This document shows positions 44,429 to 54,606 of a stretch of 64,000 nt of DNA, in pieces (within the stretch, counting starts at the first letter, position 1; each line of letters starts with the position of its first letter). Source of the DNA: Pseudogymnoascus destructans (lineage: Eukaryota > Ascomycota > Leotiomycetes > Thelebolales > Thelebolaceae); assembly GCF_001641265.1 (NCBI RefSeq), contig NW_020167530.1:992001-1056000 (forward strand). Reading direction: 5' to 3'. Made by a program: the position numbers and the translations under genes. The notes beneath the pieces were generated by a model. That model was not told the origin of the DNA, made no database searches, and saw only the letters and a list, made by a program, of their open reading frames with translations.

Positions 44429-45586
44429 ACCAACTTATAATCAAGCTTTTTAGATGGCCTCTAGGTTTTGATATTTCGAGTAGATAGCCATACTCTGTCT
44501 CTAATTTGATATCTTAGTGAAGGTTTTCTGTTCCGGTTCACTATAGTCTCTATCTGAGATTGAGAGAGTGTAATTTGATCTTGTAGAAATTCCCAAATAT
44601 CTTTCATGCTTTAAGCTATGTCCTTATGTTCTTGTAAGGTAGTTTGGAACTCGCTATTCTCTATATCGAAGCTCATTCTTAGCTCAAAACCCTTGTTTGC
44701 AAAAAATGGGCTAACTTTTGTTAAGTCTGATAGAAGAGCATTTGCTGCAAATTCTGCAATGTAGAGGTATCCAACCTAGTTGTCTTGTAGGTAGTTAACA
44801 TGAGATCGTAAGTATCGTTCTAGCTCTATATTAACCCTGTTAGTCTAGCCATCTGTTTTAGGGTGGGATGCTGTAGATAGTTTTGTTATGATTTTCCAAA
44901 CTTTGCATAAGACTTTCTATACTGTAGCCACAAACTAGGGGCCTCTGTCTGAAATAATTGAATTTGGCAGGCCATGGTGTTTCCATATATGCTAGAGCAG
45001 TAACTATGCTGTGGCTTCTGCTATAGTGCCTTCTTGACCTAGGAATCACGGAATGAAGTGACGTTCTTTTGTTAATCGACAAGCTACAACAATGATAGCA
45101 TTGTTTCCTTCACATAATGGTAATCCTATAATGAAATCAAGTGATATATGTCCTTCCATGGTTGGTTTCTAACAGGAATTAGTTATAGAAGTCAATTATA
45201 TGCGTCTCTTATAGGTTTTGACCTTTTGTAGATATGGCAGTTTTTGATGTATTAGATGATAGTCTTGTCCATTCGAGGCTAGTAGTAATACTGCCTTTTA
45301 ACAACTCGCATCATCTTCCTAACCCCTAGATGTCCCATTGCTAGTTAGTCATGGACTTCTTATAGAAATTCTACCTAAACGCTTTCTAGTACCTATATTC
45401 GGTTTTGATAATATAGAAGCCCTTCTTTCGCCTCGTAGGCGGCTAGAGCTATGTCTGGACTATTCCATTCGTTGTTCTGTAGTCTTTAGAGTGTGTTGGT
45501 GCATAGTGGATCTTGTAGCTATACAGCTCGGATATTGTTGTAGATGCTTGATCTTGCTGTAGAATCGGTGCTAATTGAGCATCTTG

Positions 45587-45833
45587 TGTAAGGACACAGG
45601 GCACCCAGCTCACAGTAATAGCATATGAGAGTGCGAGTCGGAGGCTAAACGGATGCTATCCTATAGATCTACTACGAAGGATACAAAAAAGATGATGAGG
45701 AACCCCGTTGGGTCAATTTCCTTAAGTACCCGAAACGGGTCCGACTTGGCTAACCTGCCCTAACTCTCCCCACGTGACCGTAACCTGCCCGACTCCGATC
45801 CCTTCCATCACTGAGGGCGGAGGCATCCTTACA
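45587..45833 (-). mobile_element. solo LTR, family B (247 bp), TSD TCTTG, left arm
   Basis: TGTAAGGACACAGGG...GGCATCCTTACA flanked by TCTTG on both sides. It has the same length as the copy at 27454 and is identical, as far as I can read, to the inverted copy at 47766-48012. Confidence 0.93.
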
Positions 45834-46554
45834 TCTTGTGTCTGCTCTTGACTTCAGAGTTCTATCTACTATACTAGTTCTAGGTGTAGTTTTGTCATTA
45901 GTAGCATTGTTTAAAGCTGCTGCTTTTGTCAGTCGTCCTCCTCATTACCTTCTAGTTGATCCCCTAGCCTACAAGTAAGGGCATCTGCTTTCCCATTCTG
46001 TTTGCCAGGTTGGTATGCAATTTGAAAGTTGTAACGAGAGAGAAACTCTGCCTAACGAGCTTGTCGCCTAGTAAGCTTCTTAGTGCTCATAAAGTACTCA
46101 AGGCTCTTGTGGTCTGATAGGACTTGGACTGGCATTGCTCTGCCTTCAATCTCTAGTCTCCATGTTTCAAAACACTGAATAATTGCAAAGAGCTCCTTGT
46201 CATAGATCTTGTAGTTGCATTCTGCAGGTTCCATTTTCTTAGAGAAGAAGGCAACTAGATGTAGGATTCCCTTGTCATCTTTCTATGACAGTACCCTAGA
46301 GAAAATAAAATCTAAGGCATCAGCTTTAACATAGGCTGTCTTCTCTCTTGAGGTGGGAGCTTGTCTATAGCCTGTTTTAAGAACACATCGAGATATTTAT
46401 GGAACTCCTTTAGGAGGATCAGTTTTGGGTCAATTTCCTTTTTTCCTCCTTTGCTTGTTTAGCAAGTATATCTTTAAATGATATTGCAAAAACCTTAGCT
46501 CCTTTCTGCTTCCGAAGCATATTAAATGGTGCAGCTCTAATCATTGTAACAGTG

Positions 46555-48285
46555 TTCTTACCTACCTACAGAATAGGAAGAAATCAAATTGTCATACAAG
46601 CCTTAATGGATATCAGTGCAACAGGTGGAAGCTTTGTGAATGCTGTTGATGCAAAATGAATTTGTGAAATTGAAAACATCTCTCCTATTAAACTTATAAA
46701 ACCAAAGAACATTAAAGGATTTAATGGAGCTGCTACACCTATAGTCACACATGCTATATACCCTCGACTACAAATTAGAGACCATGTTAAAAGTCTATGC
46801 CCTCTATTTATCACCACTCTTAGGAAACATTCTATTATTCTTAGGAAAGCTTAGATGAAGCAACATGGAGTTCTGCTTAATATGGTCAATGATCGAGTCA
46901 TGTTTACTAAAGGTCATTGCTAGCACACTACACTAACAAATACTCAAAAACTAGAAACTACATGTCCCTAAGTTGATAAGCAAATCGAAGATGGCAAAGC
47001 TTACAAGCTAGCCCTCTAACCTCCTTATAAGACAAAAAACACATGCACTTTGTAATGATTAGAGCTGTACCATTTAATATGCTTCGGAAGCAGAAAGGAG
47101 CTAAGGTTTTTGCAATATCATTTAAAGATATACTTGCTAAACAAGCAAAGGAGGAAAAAAGGAAATTGACCCAAAACTGATCCTCCTAAAGGAGTTCCAT
47201 AAATATCTCGATGTGTTCTTAAAACAGGCTATAGACAAGCTCCCACCTCAAGAGAGAAGACAGCCTATGTTAAAGCTGATGCCTTAGATTTTATTTTCTC
47301 TAGGGTACTGTCATAGAAAGATGACAAGGGAATCCTACATCTAGTTGCCTTCTTCTCTAAGAAAATGGAACCTGCAGAATGCAACTACAAGATCTATGAC
47401 AAGGAGCTCTTTGCAATTATTCAGTGTTTTGAAACATGGAGACTAGAGATTGAAGGCAGAGCAATGCCAGTCCAAGTCCTATCAGACCACAAGAGCCTTG
47501 AGTACTTTATGAGCACTAAGAAGCTTACTAGGCGACAAGCTCGTTAGGCAGAGTTTCTCTCTCGTTACAACTTTCAAATTGCATACCAACCTGGCAAACA
47601 GAATGGGAAAGCAGATGCCCTTACTTGTAGGCTAGGGGATCAACTAGAAGGTAATGAGGAGGACGACTGACAAAAGCAGCAGCTTTAAACAATGCTACTA
47701 ATGACAAAACTACACCTAGAACTAGTATAGTAGATAGAACTCTGAAGTCAAGAGCAGACACAAGATGTAAGGATGCCTCCGCCCTCAGTGATGGAAGGGA
47801 TCGGAGTCGGGCAGGTTACGGTCACGTGGGGAGAGTTAGGGCAGGTTAGCCAAGTCGGACCCGTTTCGGGTACTTAAGGAAATTGACCCAACGGGGTTCC
47901 TCATCATCTTTTTTGTATCCTTCGTAGTAGATCTATAGGATAGCATCCGTTTAGCCTCCGACTCGCACTCTCATATGCTATTACTGTGAGCTGGGTGCCC
48001 TGTGTCCTTACACAAGATGCTCAATTAGCACCGATTCTACAGCAAGATCAAGCATCTACAACAATATCCAAGCTGTATAGCTACAAGATCCACTATGCAC
48101 CAACACACTCTAAAGACTACAGAACAACGAATGGGATAGTCCAGACATAGCTCTAGCCTACTACGAGGCGAAAGAAGGGCTTCTATATTATCAAAACCGA
48201 ATATAGGTACTAGAAAGCGTTTAGGTAGAATTTCTACAAGAAGTCCATGACTAACTAGCAATGGGACATCTAAGGGGGGGGGTAG
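46555..48285 (+). pseudogene. Gypsy-3, plus-strand part: protease to 3' end
   Basis: Plus-strand reading: a protease-like segment with stops (QALMDISATGGSFVNA, THAIYPRLQI, RKHSIILRKA; compare ALIDTGATGG of Gypsy-2, where the active-site Thr is now Ser). Then come a short reverse transcriptase start, RNase H (47365-47547, DKELFAIIQ and SDHKSLEYFMSTKKL), a solo LTR, an H2C2-proximal stub and a polypurine tract AAGGGGGGGGTAG at about 48,273-48,285. The reverse transcriptase core and most of integrase are deleted. Confidence 0.8.
47766..48012 (+). mobile_element. solo LTR, family B (247 bp), right arm copy
   Basis: The inverted counterpart of 45587-45833, starting TGTAAGGATGCCTCC and ending CCCTGTGTCCTTACA, flanked by CAAGA on both sides. 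It arose by the inverted duplication, not by independent insertion, because the target site is the same. Confidence 0.93.
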
Positions 48286-48490
48286 TGTTATGATCACTGC
48301 TTACGGCTACTAGCAATTAGGGTAACAAGTACCTATATTAGCCACTAAGGTTACAGTGAACCGCTAAGCGTACAGCTGTATATAATGAGGGATAGCCTTA
48401 CTTCCTTCCTTTCTTCTTCTTCTCTCTTTAGATTCAATCTAGCTTATTATTCTCTAGACTGGCTTCTTGACCTCTGTGACCATCATAACA
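48286..48490 (+). mobile_element. 3' LTR of the plus-strand Gypsy-3 (205 bp), family A
   Basis: TGTTATGATCACTGC...GACCATCATAACA, with a perfect 9-bp terminal inversion (TGTTATGAT/ATCATAACA), immediately after the polypurine tract. It is similar to the solo LTR at 26916-27153. To the right it abuts a transposase remnant, the insertion target. Confidence 0.88.
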
Positions 48491-49233
48491 GATACTTTCA
48501 AACCTCAAACTATCATTCATGCTTTCCAAAAGGCAGGAATGTGGCCTATGAATAGTGTAGTTTCTCTTGTGAAAATCTAGAAAAACTCAAAGCCATTACA
48601 AGAGAATGAAACACAACCTTTGCTACCTACGTTAAAGAATTTAGAGAAGCAACTTCAAGTATGGAAAGATAAGTTTACTCCATTGTTAAGTAGCCTGTCA
48701 AAACAGCAATTTCATACTTGATTACAAGGGATAGAGGGAGTATTAGCAGATGCTTAAATATGAGAGTTTGATTATTCTATGCTACAAGGACAAGTTCAAG
48801 GGAGTCAAAATCGCAAAAGCAGAAGCCATCGTACACTTCAATTTAGGGGTGCTTTAACTGCAGCTTATGCACATGCTAGGATTCATCAAAAGGCACAAAA
48901 GGAGGTTAACAAGCAAGAGAAGCAAGTTGCTAGAATAGCAGAGGCAGAAGCATCACAAGCAAAGAAGGCTTTACATCGAGCTGGGATTAAAGCACAGAAG
49001 AGAGAGCGAGAGCGAAAGGAGGAGGTTGCACAGCTTCTTTGAGTAAAAGAGTTTATAGCAATTGAGCTCTCGACTCCCATTCTTGATCCAGAGGCACAAG
49101 CAAAGGCACAAGCACAAGCAGAAGCAGAAGCAGAAGGGGTAGTTGGGCAAATAGAGGTAGTAGATATAATAGGAGATAATGGTTCTGATGAAAGTGATGA
49201 GGAGAGTGTAGTTTTCACGTTGCAGAATAAATG
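48491..49233 (+). pseudogene. C-terminal part of a pogo/Fot1-like transposase
   Basis: The plus-strand reading DTFKPQTIIHAFQKAGMWPM is the post-catalytic segment typical of fungal pogo/Fot1 transposases. It is followed by a Gln/Lys/Ala-rich helix (QGQVQGSQNRKSRSHRTLQF; ARIHQKAQKEVNKQEKQVAR; KAQKRERERKEEVAQLL) and an acidic tail (DNGSDESDEESVVF) ending about 49,233. Internal TAG, TGA and TAA codons disable it. The N-terminal and catalytic parts were separated by the Gypsy-3 insertion and are not adjacent here. Confidence 0.75.
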
Positions 49234-52200
49234 AGAAGACACACCTTTCTATATAATTTTCTATGTGAAGATACCTACTTATTTTGCCGTGAGAGGGGAC
49301 ACTCGCTTCCTCTGACTGTGAGCGAAGCGAACAGGCGGTCCCGAGATTATATCTGTGTAAAGTCGACGACTGCCAAGCCCACACCTGCACCTGCACCTGC
49401 ACTGCACCTGCACCTGCAAACCTAAACCTGCACCTGCAAACCTGCACCTGCACCACCTCACCTCCCTTCCCACAAACCCGGGCTTGCGAGCCCCCTGCCG
49501 CTTCCTCACCGGTGTGGAGACACCCTCGCACACCATCCTGAGTACGGTAAGCGAACCATCGCACCCACCTACACCACCCACACACTTGCACTGCGTAAAT
49601 CGTGCTCGTGCGAGCCTCAAGGGCAAGGGGACGGCTAGGGGGGATGGGATGGTTATTCTGCCGCTAAAGCGCTAAAGGAATACAGTAGTACTTCAGCACT
49701 ACGTACAGTAGAGTATGGATGGTAGGTACATCGTTGCTGTGAAGTGCCTGCCTTATTATTATTAAAAAGTGAACCGCCAACCCACCGCCAACCCACCGCC
49801 AACCACCGCCAACCACCGCCAACCCACCGCCAACCCACCACCAACACACACAATTCACTTCGACGGGCCTATAACTGCCCTGGCCCGTACTCTATGTACA
49901 TCCTCGCCGGCCCGTACTCTATGTACATCCTCGCCGGCCCGTACTCTATGTACATCCTCGCCGGCCCGTACTCTATGTACGTACTCGCCGGCCCGTACCC
50001 CATCCAACAACCAAACCACCACCAGGTCTGGTGCCCAAAACAACTAGCCGTAGCCCACAGCCCGGCTCGTTTAGTGATTCCGTAGTTGAATCTCCGAAAT
50101 TAACCCACCATTAGCGAGAAAGGCCGTCAAGATTCAGATCTCCTCTCTCGGTACAGTAGTAGTCCATGCTCAGGTGCCTATTTTGGGCCGCCCGCCTTTG
50201 TCTTAACCCGCAACGTCCGAGGTACACAGATGTTCCTCTGCGTGTTTCGGTCCCACGGGTTGGACGGAAGAGGCGATCACGGCGGCCGCGCTGGCGGGAT
50301 GAAGCAGCGCTGCGTGCATCGTCAGGCGCCTGCCAAGGCTGGCGATTCTGCCTGCGCCGACGCCCCGAGCAAGACTTTCATGGCGTCCTTTGGCGGTGCT
50401 TGAGCCTCCCTGCATCGTGTATGGCCGGCGACGGGCGATGGGGTTCAAGAGTGCTTGTGTCAGGAGGCAGCGATGAAGCATGAAGCAAGTCTGGTATGGT
50501 ATGATATGACGCTTGCATGCTTGGCGCCGACCATTCCTGTCCTGTCACGCGGAGCCAATGGAAGGAAGAGAAATATCTCCATTGTCTAACTCGGGTTAGC
50601 AAGGAGGGGTGGTGGATTTGCTGAGGAGACGCCGTTTAAGCTGTTGGTTGGCAGGGTGGAGTGACGAGCCTCGTCTCCTGTTCTGTTTTCAACTTCTTTG
50701 ACCGAACTACACCTGCGATGACGATGCTAGTTTGACTAGTTTGACTTGTGGGACTAGTTTGACTAGTTTGACTAGTTTGACTTGTGGGTACTTCTGCAGA
50801 TCGGTGTCTATCCCTTACTCAGAATGGCAACCACAGGCAGGACGTGATGCTGGTGTTGGCATTGGGGCGTTGGCATTGGCGTTGGCGTTGTGTTACCCAT
50901 ACTATATGTATGGCTCAGGTAACTTTCCTACCATAGTAGTTGTTAGGTAGTACACATACTGTATCCGTATCCAAGACTGCAGCAAGTATTTCTTTCGCCG
51001 CCCATAGCCGCATCACCCCCCACCCCTATAATTCGTATCAGCTGTATTGGGATCCCTCAACAGCGTCGTCATGAACAAGGGCGAACGAACGAAGGAAGCC
51101 GCCACTGTGGCCACCACCGCATTGCATCCTGGACGCACTGAGTACACGCCGAACACGCTCCGTGCCACCGACTCTTCTCACCCATTTGCTTCTTCTTCCG
51201 AACTTCCGAACTGACCCCATGATGCACCGTGCGGATCACTTGATCTGCACGGTGCAGGTTCGGCAGGGAAGGCGTATGGTGTAGTCGAGTAGGGCCTTTT
51301 CCCCACCGCCCCAACTTTTCCCTCTTTCCCTCTTTTCCTCTTTCCCTCTTTCCCTCTTTCCCTCTTTGCCGCTTCCCCTTACCGAATGACGCTCCCAAGC
51401 CAAGGCGCTCCCGAAGTCCAAGGGTCCACACAGTCCACACTCAGCATCACTTCACGCGCGCGCGCCCACACGCTGTTCCTCATCCTACATACCCCTGGTA
51501 CTTCGGTGGAAGCGGTAGTTTAGGTATGTGTGGTATGTATTTTTTGTAGCGTCTGTTCTTGTAGTCCCGTCAGTATGAGAGTACGAGTATGGAGGAGGGG
51601 AGACTGTTGTCACCTATAGAGACACTACTCGTAGTCGTTCTGTAGTGGTCAGTAGCCGTCTTGTACATACATAGTGTAGCAGCGTAGAAGCCATTCTGTA
51701 GCGTAGAGTGTAGATATATGAGTGTATGTAGCTATGTCTGAACACGGTAAAGGTAAAAGGGTTGTTGAGTCGTACGTCAAAAACCATCATGCCCGCGTCT
51801 GTCTGTAACCTCCCCTCCCACCCACCGGCTTCCCACTAAATGCCCACACTACCACCAGCAACCCGCCTCCACAGGGACAAGACCCAGAACAGACACACCT
51901 ACAGGCACCACCCCAACTGCCCGTCACTACTTCTTAGAAACCTACCCCATCCCCTCCACTCACACACCTACAGTGCGCCAGAAGGCAGGCAGCCACCATC
52001 ACTCACGGCTTTCTTCCCAACTGCTTCTCCCATCCTTCTCTACCTTCATCCACAATCCAACCTTCAACCTTCTTTTCAGTATCCCACGTCCACATCTTCT
52101 CCCAATCCCAGCTCGACCTTCTCTACGCCGAGACATACACCCATACGACATACACGACAACACGCAGAGACATCCAGCATCCAGATATACAAGCGACTCC

Positions 52201-52460
52201 CGACATTGAGCCCAACTTCCATTCCAACTTATATCACGCCTCTTCAACCCCAAATATTACTGGCCTTCAAACACACCCTCCCAACTGGCCCACTATCCTG
52301 AAATCCCCCCCCCCCCCCCCCCCGGGCCACCAAAACCACCCCAGACTCACACATGAGTAACCCTCACCGATCCCATATCACAGACCGGACGCCAACGCCC
52401 TGTGCAGCAACACAGCAAGCACTCTCTCCGTCCCATCTCTAAATCCGTCACCGCACCAGC
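49234..52460. other. gene-poor, simple-repeat-rich interval
   Basis: About 3.2 kb with no coding region I can support. Arrays: CACCTG units (about 49,380-49,465), CCAACCCACCG units (about 49,770-49,840), four 27-bp units (49,882-49,989), TTTGACTAG and TTGGCATTGGCG units (50,730-50,890), CTCTTTCC units (about 51,315-51,370), and an 18-20 base C homopolymer (52,305-52,323). The part nearest 52,461 is the C/A-rich leader of the next gene. Confidence 0.6.
49882..49989. repeat. four tandem copies of a 27-bp unit
   Basis: GGCCCGTACTCTATGTACAT... is repeated four times without spacers. The last copy has GTACTC in place of ATCCTC. The period is a multiple of three, so Tyr/Met- and Val/Arg-rich frames stay open. 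I treat these as repeat artefacts. Confidence 0.9.
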
Positions 52461-53089
52461 ATGACGACAACAGCACAACACAGCACCAGCAGCACGACCG
52501 CCCGTGAGCCCCCCGACACAGCAGTTACCTCCTCCGCCTCCTCCTCTCCCGCCTCGCCGCGGCGCCTCTCCCAAGGGGGCCCACCCGCAACAGACAGCGA
52601 CGCCGCGTCCTCCGCGTCCACAGCCACAAGACCCAAGATCGGCACGAGAAAGAGCAGCGGGACTATCATTGTGCCGCGCGATGCACCGAATGTTGAGCTA
52701 AAGAAGGGCGAGGAGGTGTTCGATGAGGACGATGCTAGGGCCATGAGCCCGAGGAGGAACAGCGAGGATCTGGAGAAGATGAGCCAAGAGGCTAGAGCAC
52801 AGCTTTCACAGTCAGTCCTTGCCCTGCCCCTTCTCCCCTGCTGCAGGATTTATATTTTTGTCACCTTTCCTCCCCAAAACCTAAAAATTACACTCTAACC
52901 CCTTGTTCCTAATTTAGACACGCGAAGCTCCTCCAAGAATCGCTTCTCGAGATCTACAACCGCATAGAGGCGGTCAAGGAAGAGCACGACAAGCTCGACT
53001 CGAACAATAAGTTCCTCCAGAAGTACATTGGCGACCTCATGTCCACCTCCAAGATCACCGCTACTGGCTCTGGAAACAGGAAGAAGTAG
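52461..53089 (+). CDS. short coiled-coil protein (SCOC/DUF2205-like), 173 residues
   Basis: Exons 52461-52810 and 52918-53089 join in phase across a 107-bp intron, rebuilding a Gln codon. The N-terminal 110 residues are disordered (Ser/Thr/Pro/Ala) with RKSSGTIIVPRDAPNVELKK. The C-terminal segment HAKLLQESLLEIYNRIEAVK then EEHDKLDSNNKFLQKYIGDL and MSTSKI is the conserved leucine-zipper-like helix of the SCOC family (yeast Slo1 type). SCOC proteins bind Arl1/Arl3-type small GTPases at the Golgi and act in membrane traffic. The second exon holds the whole helix, and the stop follows GNRKK. The family call rests on this helix; the partner is inferred. Confidence 0.8.
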
Positions 53090-54606
53090 GAAGCGTAGAC
53101 GTTGTCGCTCCTGTCTAGCCTTAGCCTGTCCTGGCCCGGCCTGACCTGCCGCCTCCCTGCCATGATGCCCTGATACCACCCATTTTTTTCCCGCCGGCAC
53201 GCGAAGATATCAAAACTCCACATATTTACATACATACACGCAAGCCCAACCATTTTCGTGTTAGCAAACAGACAGGTGCCGAGGAAGACGGACAAGCGTA
53301 CAGGCAGGCAAGAAGTCAGACAACGAGACGAACGAGGCGAAACGAACGTGACGGCCGAACAACGAGTCAATAAACTCGAACCCAACTCCAATTCTACATC
53401 CAAACAATACCCTACAAATCAAACCGATCCTTACTACACTCATAACACCCACTATCACCACCAAACCCTTCCGCCAAACGTCAGGAATTCGAAAGCATTG
53501 CAAACGGCCCATACCAAATGGGGCAACCACCATGAACAAACAACATATATATTTTTTCCTTTTACAGCACCCCTTTGTGGCTTCTCTTGCATCATGGGAG
53601 GAACGGGGGAGAAGGGATCAACACATTTTGATTTTATGTTTTTCCTGTTCAAGGGCGCGGCGTTACCTGTGAACATTTTGTTTCTTTTTTTTATATTCCC
53701 GGTCCCCTCCTTTTTTTCGGCTTCCATATTTTTTCTTGGGTTTTTTTTGTGAACTTTTAACACACTTCTGGTTTTACTTTCGAACATTCGATTCTGTTAC
53801 GTAGGGGAGGGGGATAGGGAGGAATAGTGAGCAATGGCGGGAGGAAATGGGAGGCAGGGATTGCAGGAACGGAGAAGGAAAGGGCGAAAGGCAAGGGAAA
53901 CACGACGATTATAGACCGCACGTGTGTGTATTTTTGAGCGTGGGGGGAGCGGGCGAAGAGAGGCCCCCACAGCAAAATCCAAAGAGAAAGAAAGAAGAAC
54001 CCCCAAAAAAAGGGAGTGTCAAATCACCCACACAAATCCTTTTTTTATACTACGCAAAACCATCCATTTTCCATCCCTCAAGGCGGCGATGATAGAAGCC
54101 CCCACCCCTCATTCTAAGCAATGATCACGAGCAAGGAGCGGACAGGCAGCAAGCAGCAAGGAGCAAAGGGAGAGAGCAGCAAAGGCGGTCGTCAGTGAGG
54201 GGCGGCTAGGGAGGTGGGAGGCCCCGACGTGGTGGTGGATGTGAATGGGTGTGAGGGTCAAACTGCGCGCGGTTCTGAATGAATGAAAGTTTGTGTAAGA
54301 ATAGAAACGATTTTTTTTTGTGGACGCGGACCGATCGACGGATCGGATCCCTATGATACCTCCCAGAGCGATATAGAGCGAGGCAATAAGAAATACAAAT
54401 AACGAAGAATTCTACCACAAAGTAGTGCAACCCGCCCTCCGAAAACACCCCACTGTAATCCAGGAGAGACTACACCGTCTCCCCTCTTCCTTAATAAAAC
54501 CCACATCTCTAATTTTGATCGTTTTCCTTATCGAACTTTACGCTAACCAGGCCGAATACCCGTGGGCTGCATTGCTGCCTTTACCAGTCGAGTAGCGTTG
54601 AAGAAA
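53090..54606. other. intergenic region with both 3' flanks
   Basis: About 1.5 kb between convergent genes, with long T, A and C homopolymers. I see no gene, RNA or element ends. Confidence 0.5.

Larger units (their letters stand above)
43238..46545 (-). pseudogene. Gypsy-3, strongly mutated relative of Gypsy-2, minus-strand part
   Basis: Read on the minus strand and aligned by eye to Gypsy-2: reverse transcriptase start region (46,545), RNase H (MEPAECNYKIYDKELFAIIQ, 46,234), H2C2/integrase remnants (45,400-44,860) and chromodomain-proximal sequence (43,240-43,490). Differences from Gypsy-2 are dominated by CTG to CTA and CAG to TAG changes, with the frame destroyed, which fits RIP. Two solo LTRs (43493-44428 and 45587-45833) interrupt it, and the Copia LTR truncates it at 43,238. 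Confidence 0.85.
45327..48272. repeat. large inverted repeat: 1,219-bp arms, 508-bp spacer
   Basis: 45327-46545 and 47054-48272 are inverted copies of equal length and colinear without indels. Both arms contain the same mutated RNase H and H2C2 sequence and the same solo LTR with the same TCTTG target duplication. The duplication therefore happened after RIP and after the LTR insertion. The few mismatches I found are near the arm ends (for example GCGGC versus TAGGC near 45,435). The spacer is the protease part of Gypsy-3. Confidence 0.93.

Noticed and set aside
49484..50483. Several short frames in the interval after the transposon block
   Set aside because: They overlap tandem repeats or lack any conserved phrase, start context or introns. 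I could not support any as a gene.
52305..52323. Poly-C run as an assembly gap or junction
   Set aside because: Sequence on both sides has the same C/A-rich leader character, so a homopolymer of uncertain length is enough explanation.
53887..54124. Small plus-strand coding frames downstream of the SCOC-like gene
   Set aside because: They are low-complexity Lys/Pro-rich readings through A- and C-runs with no splice logic; more likely untranslated or intergenic.
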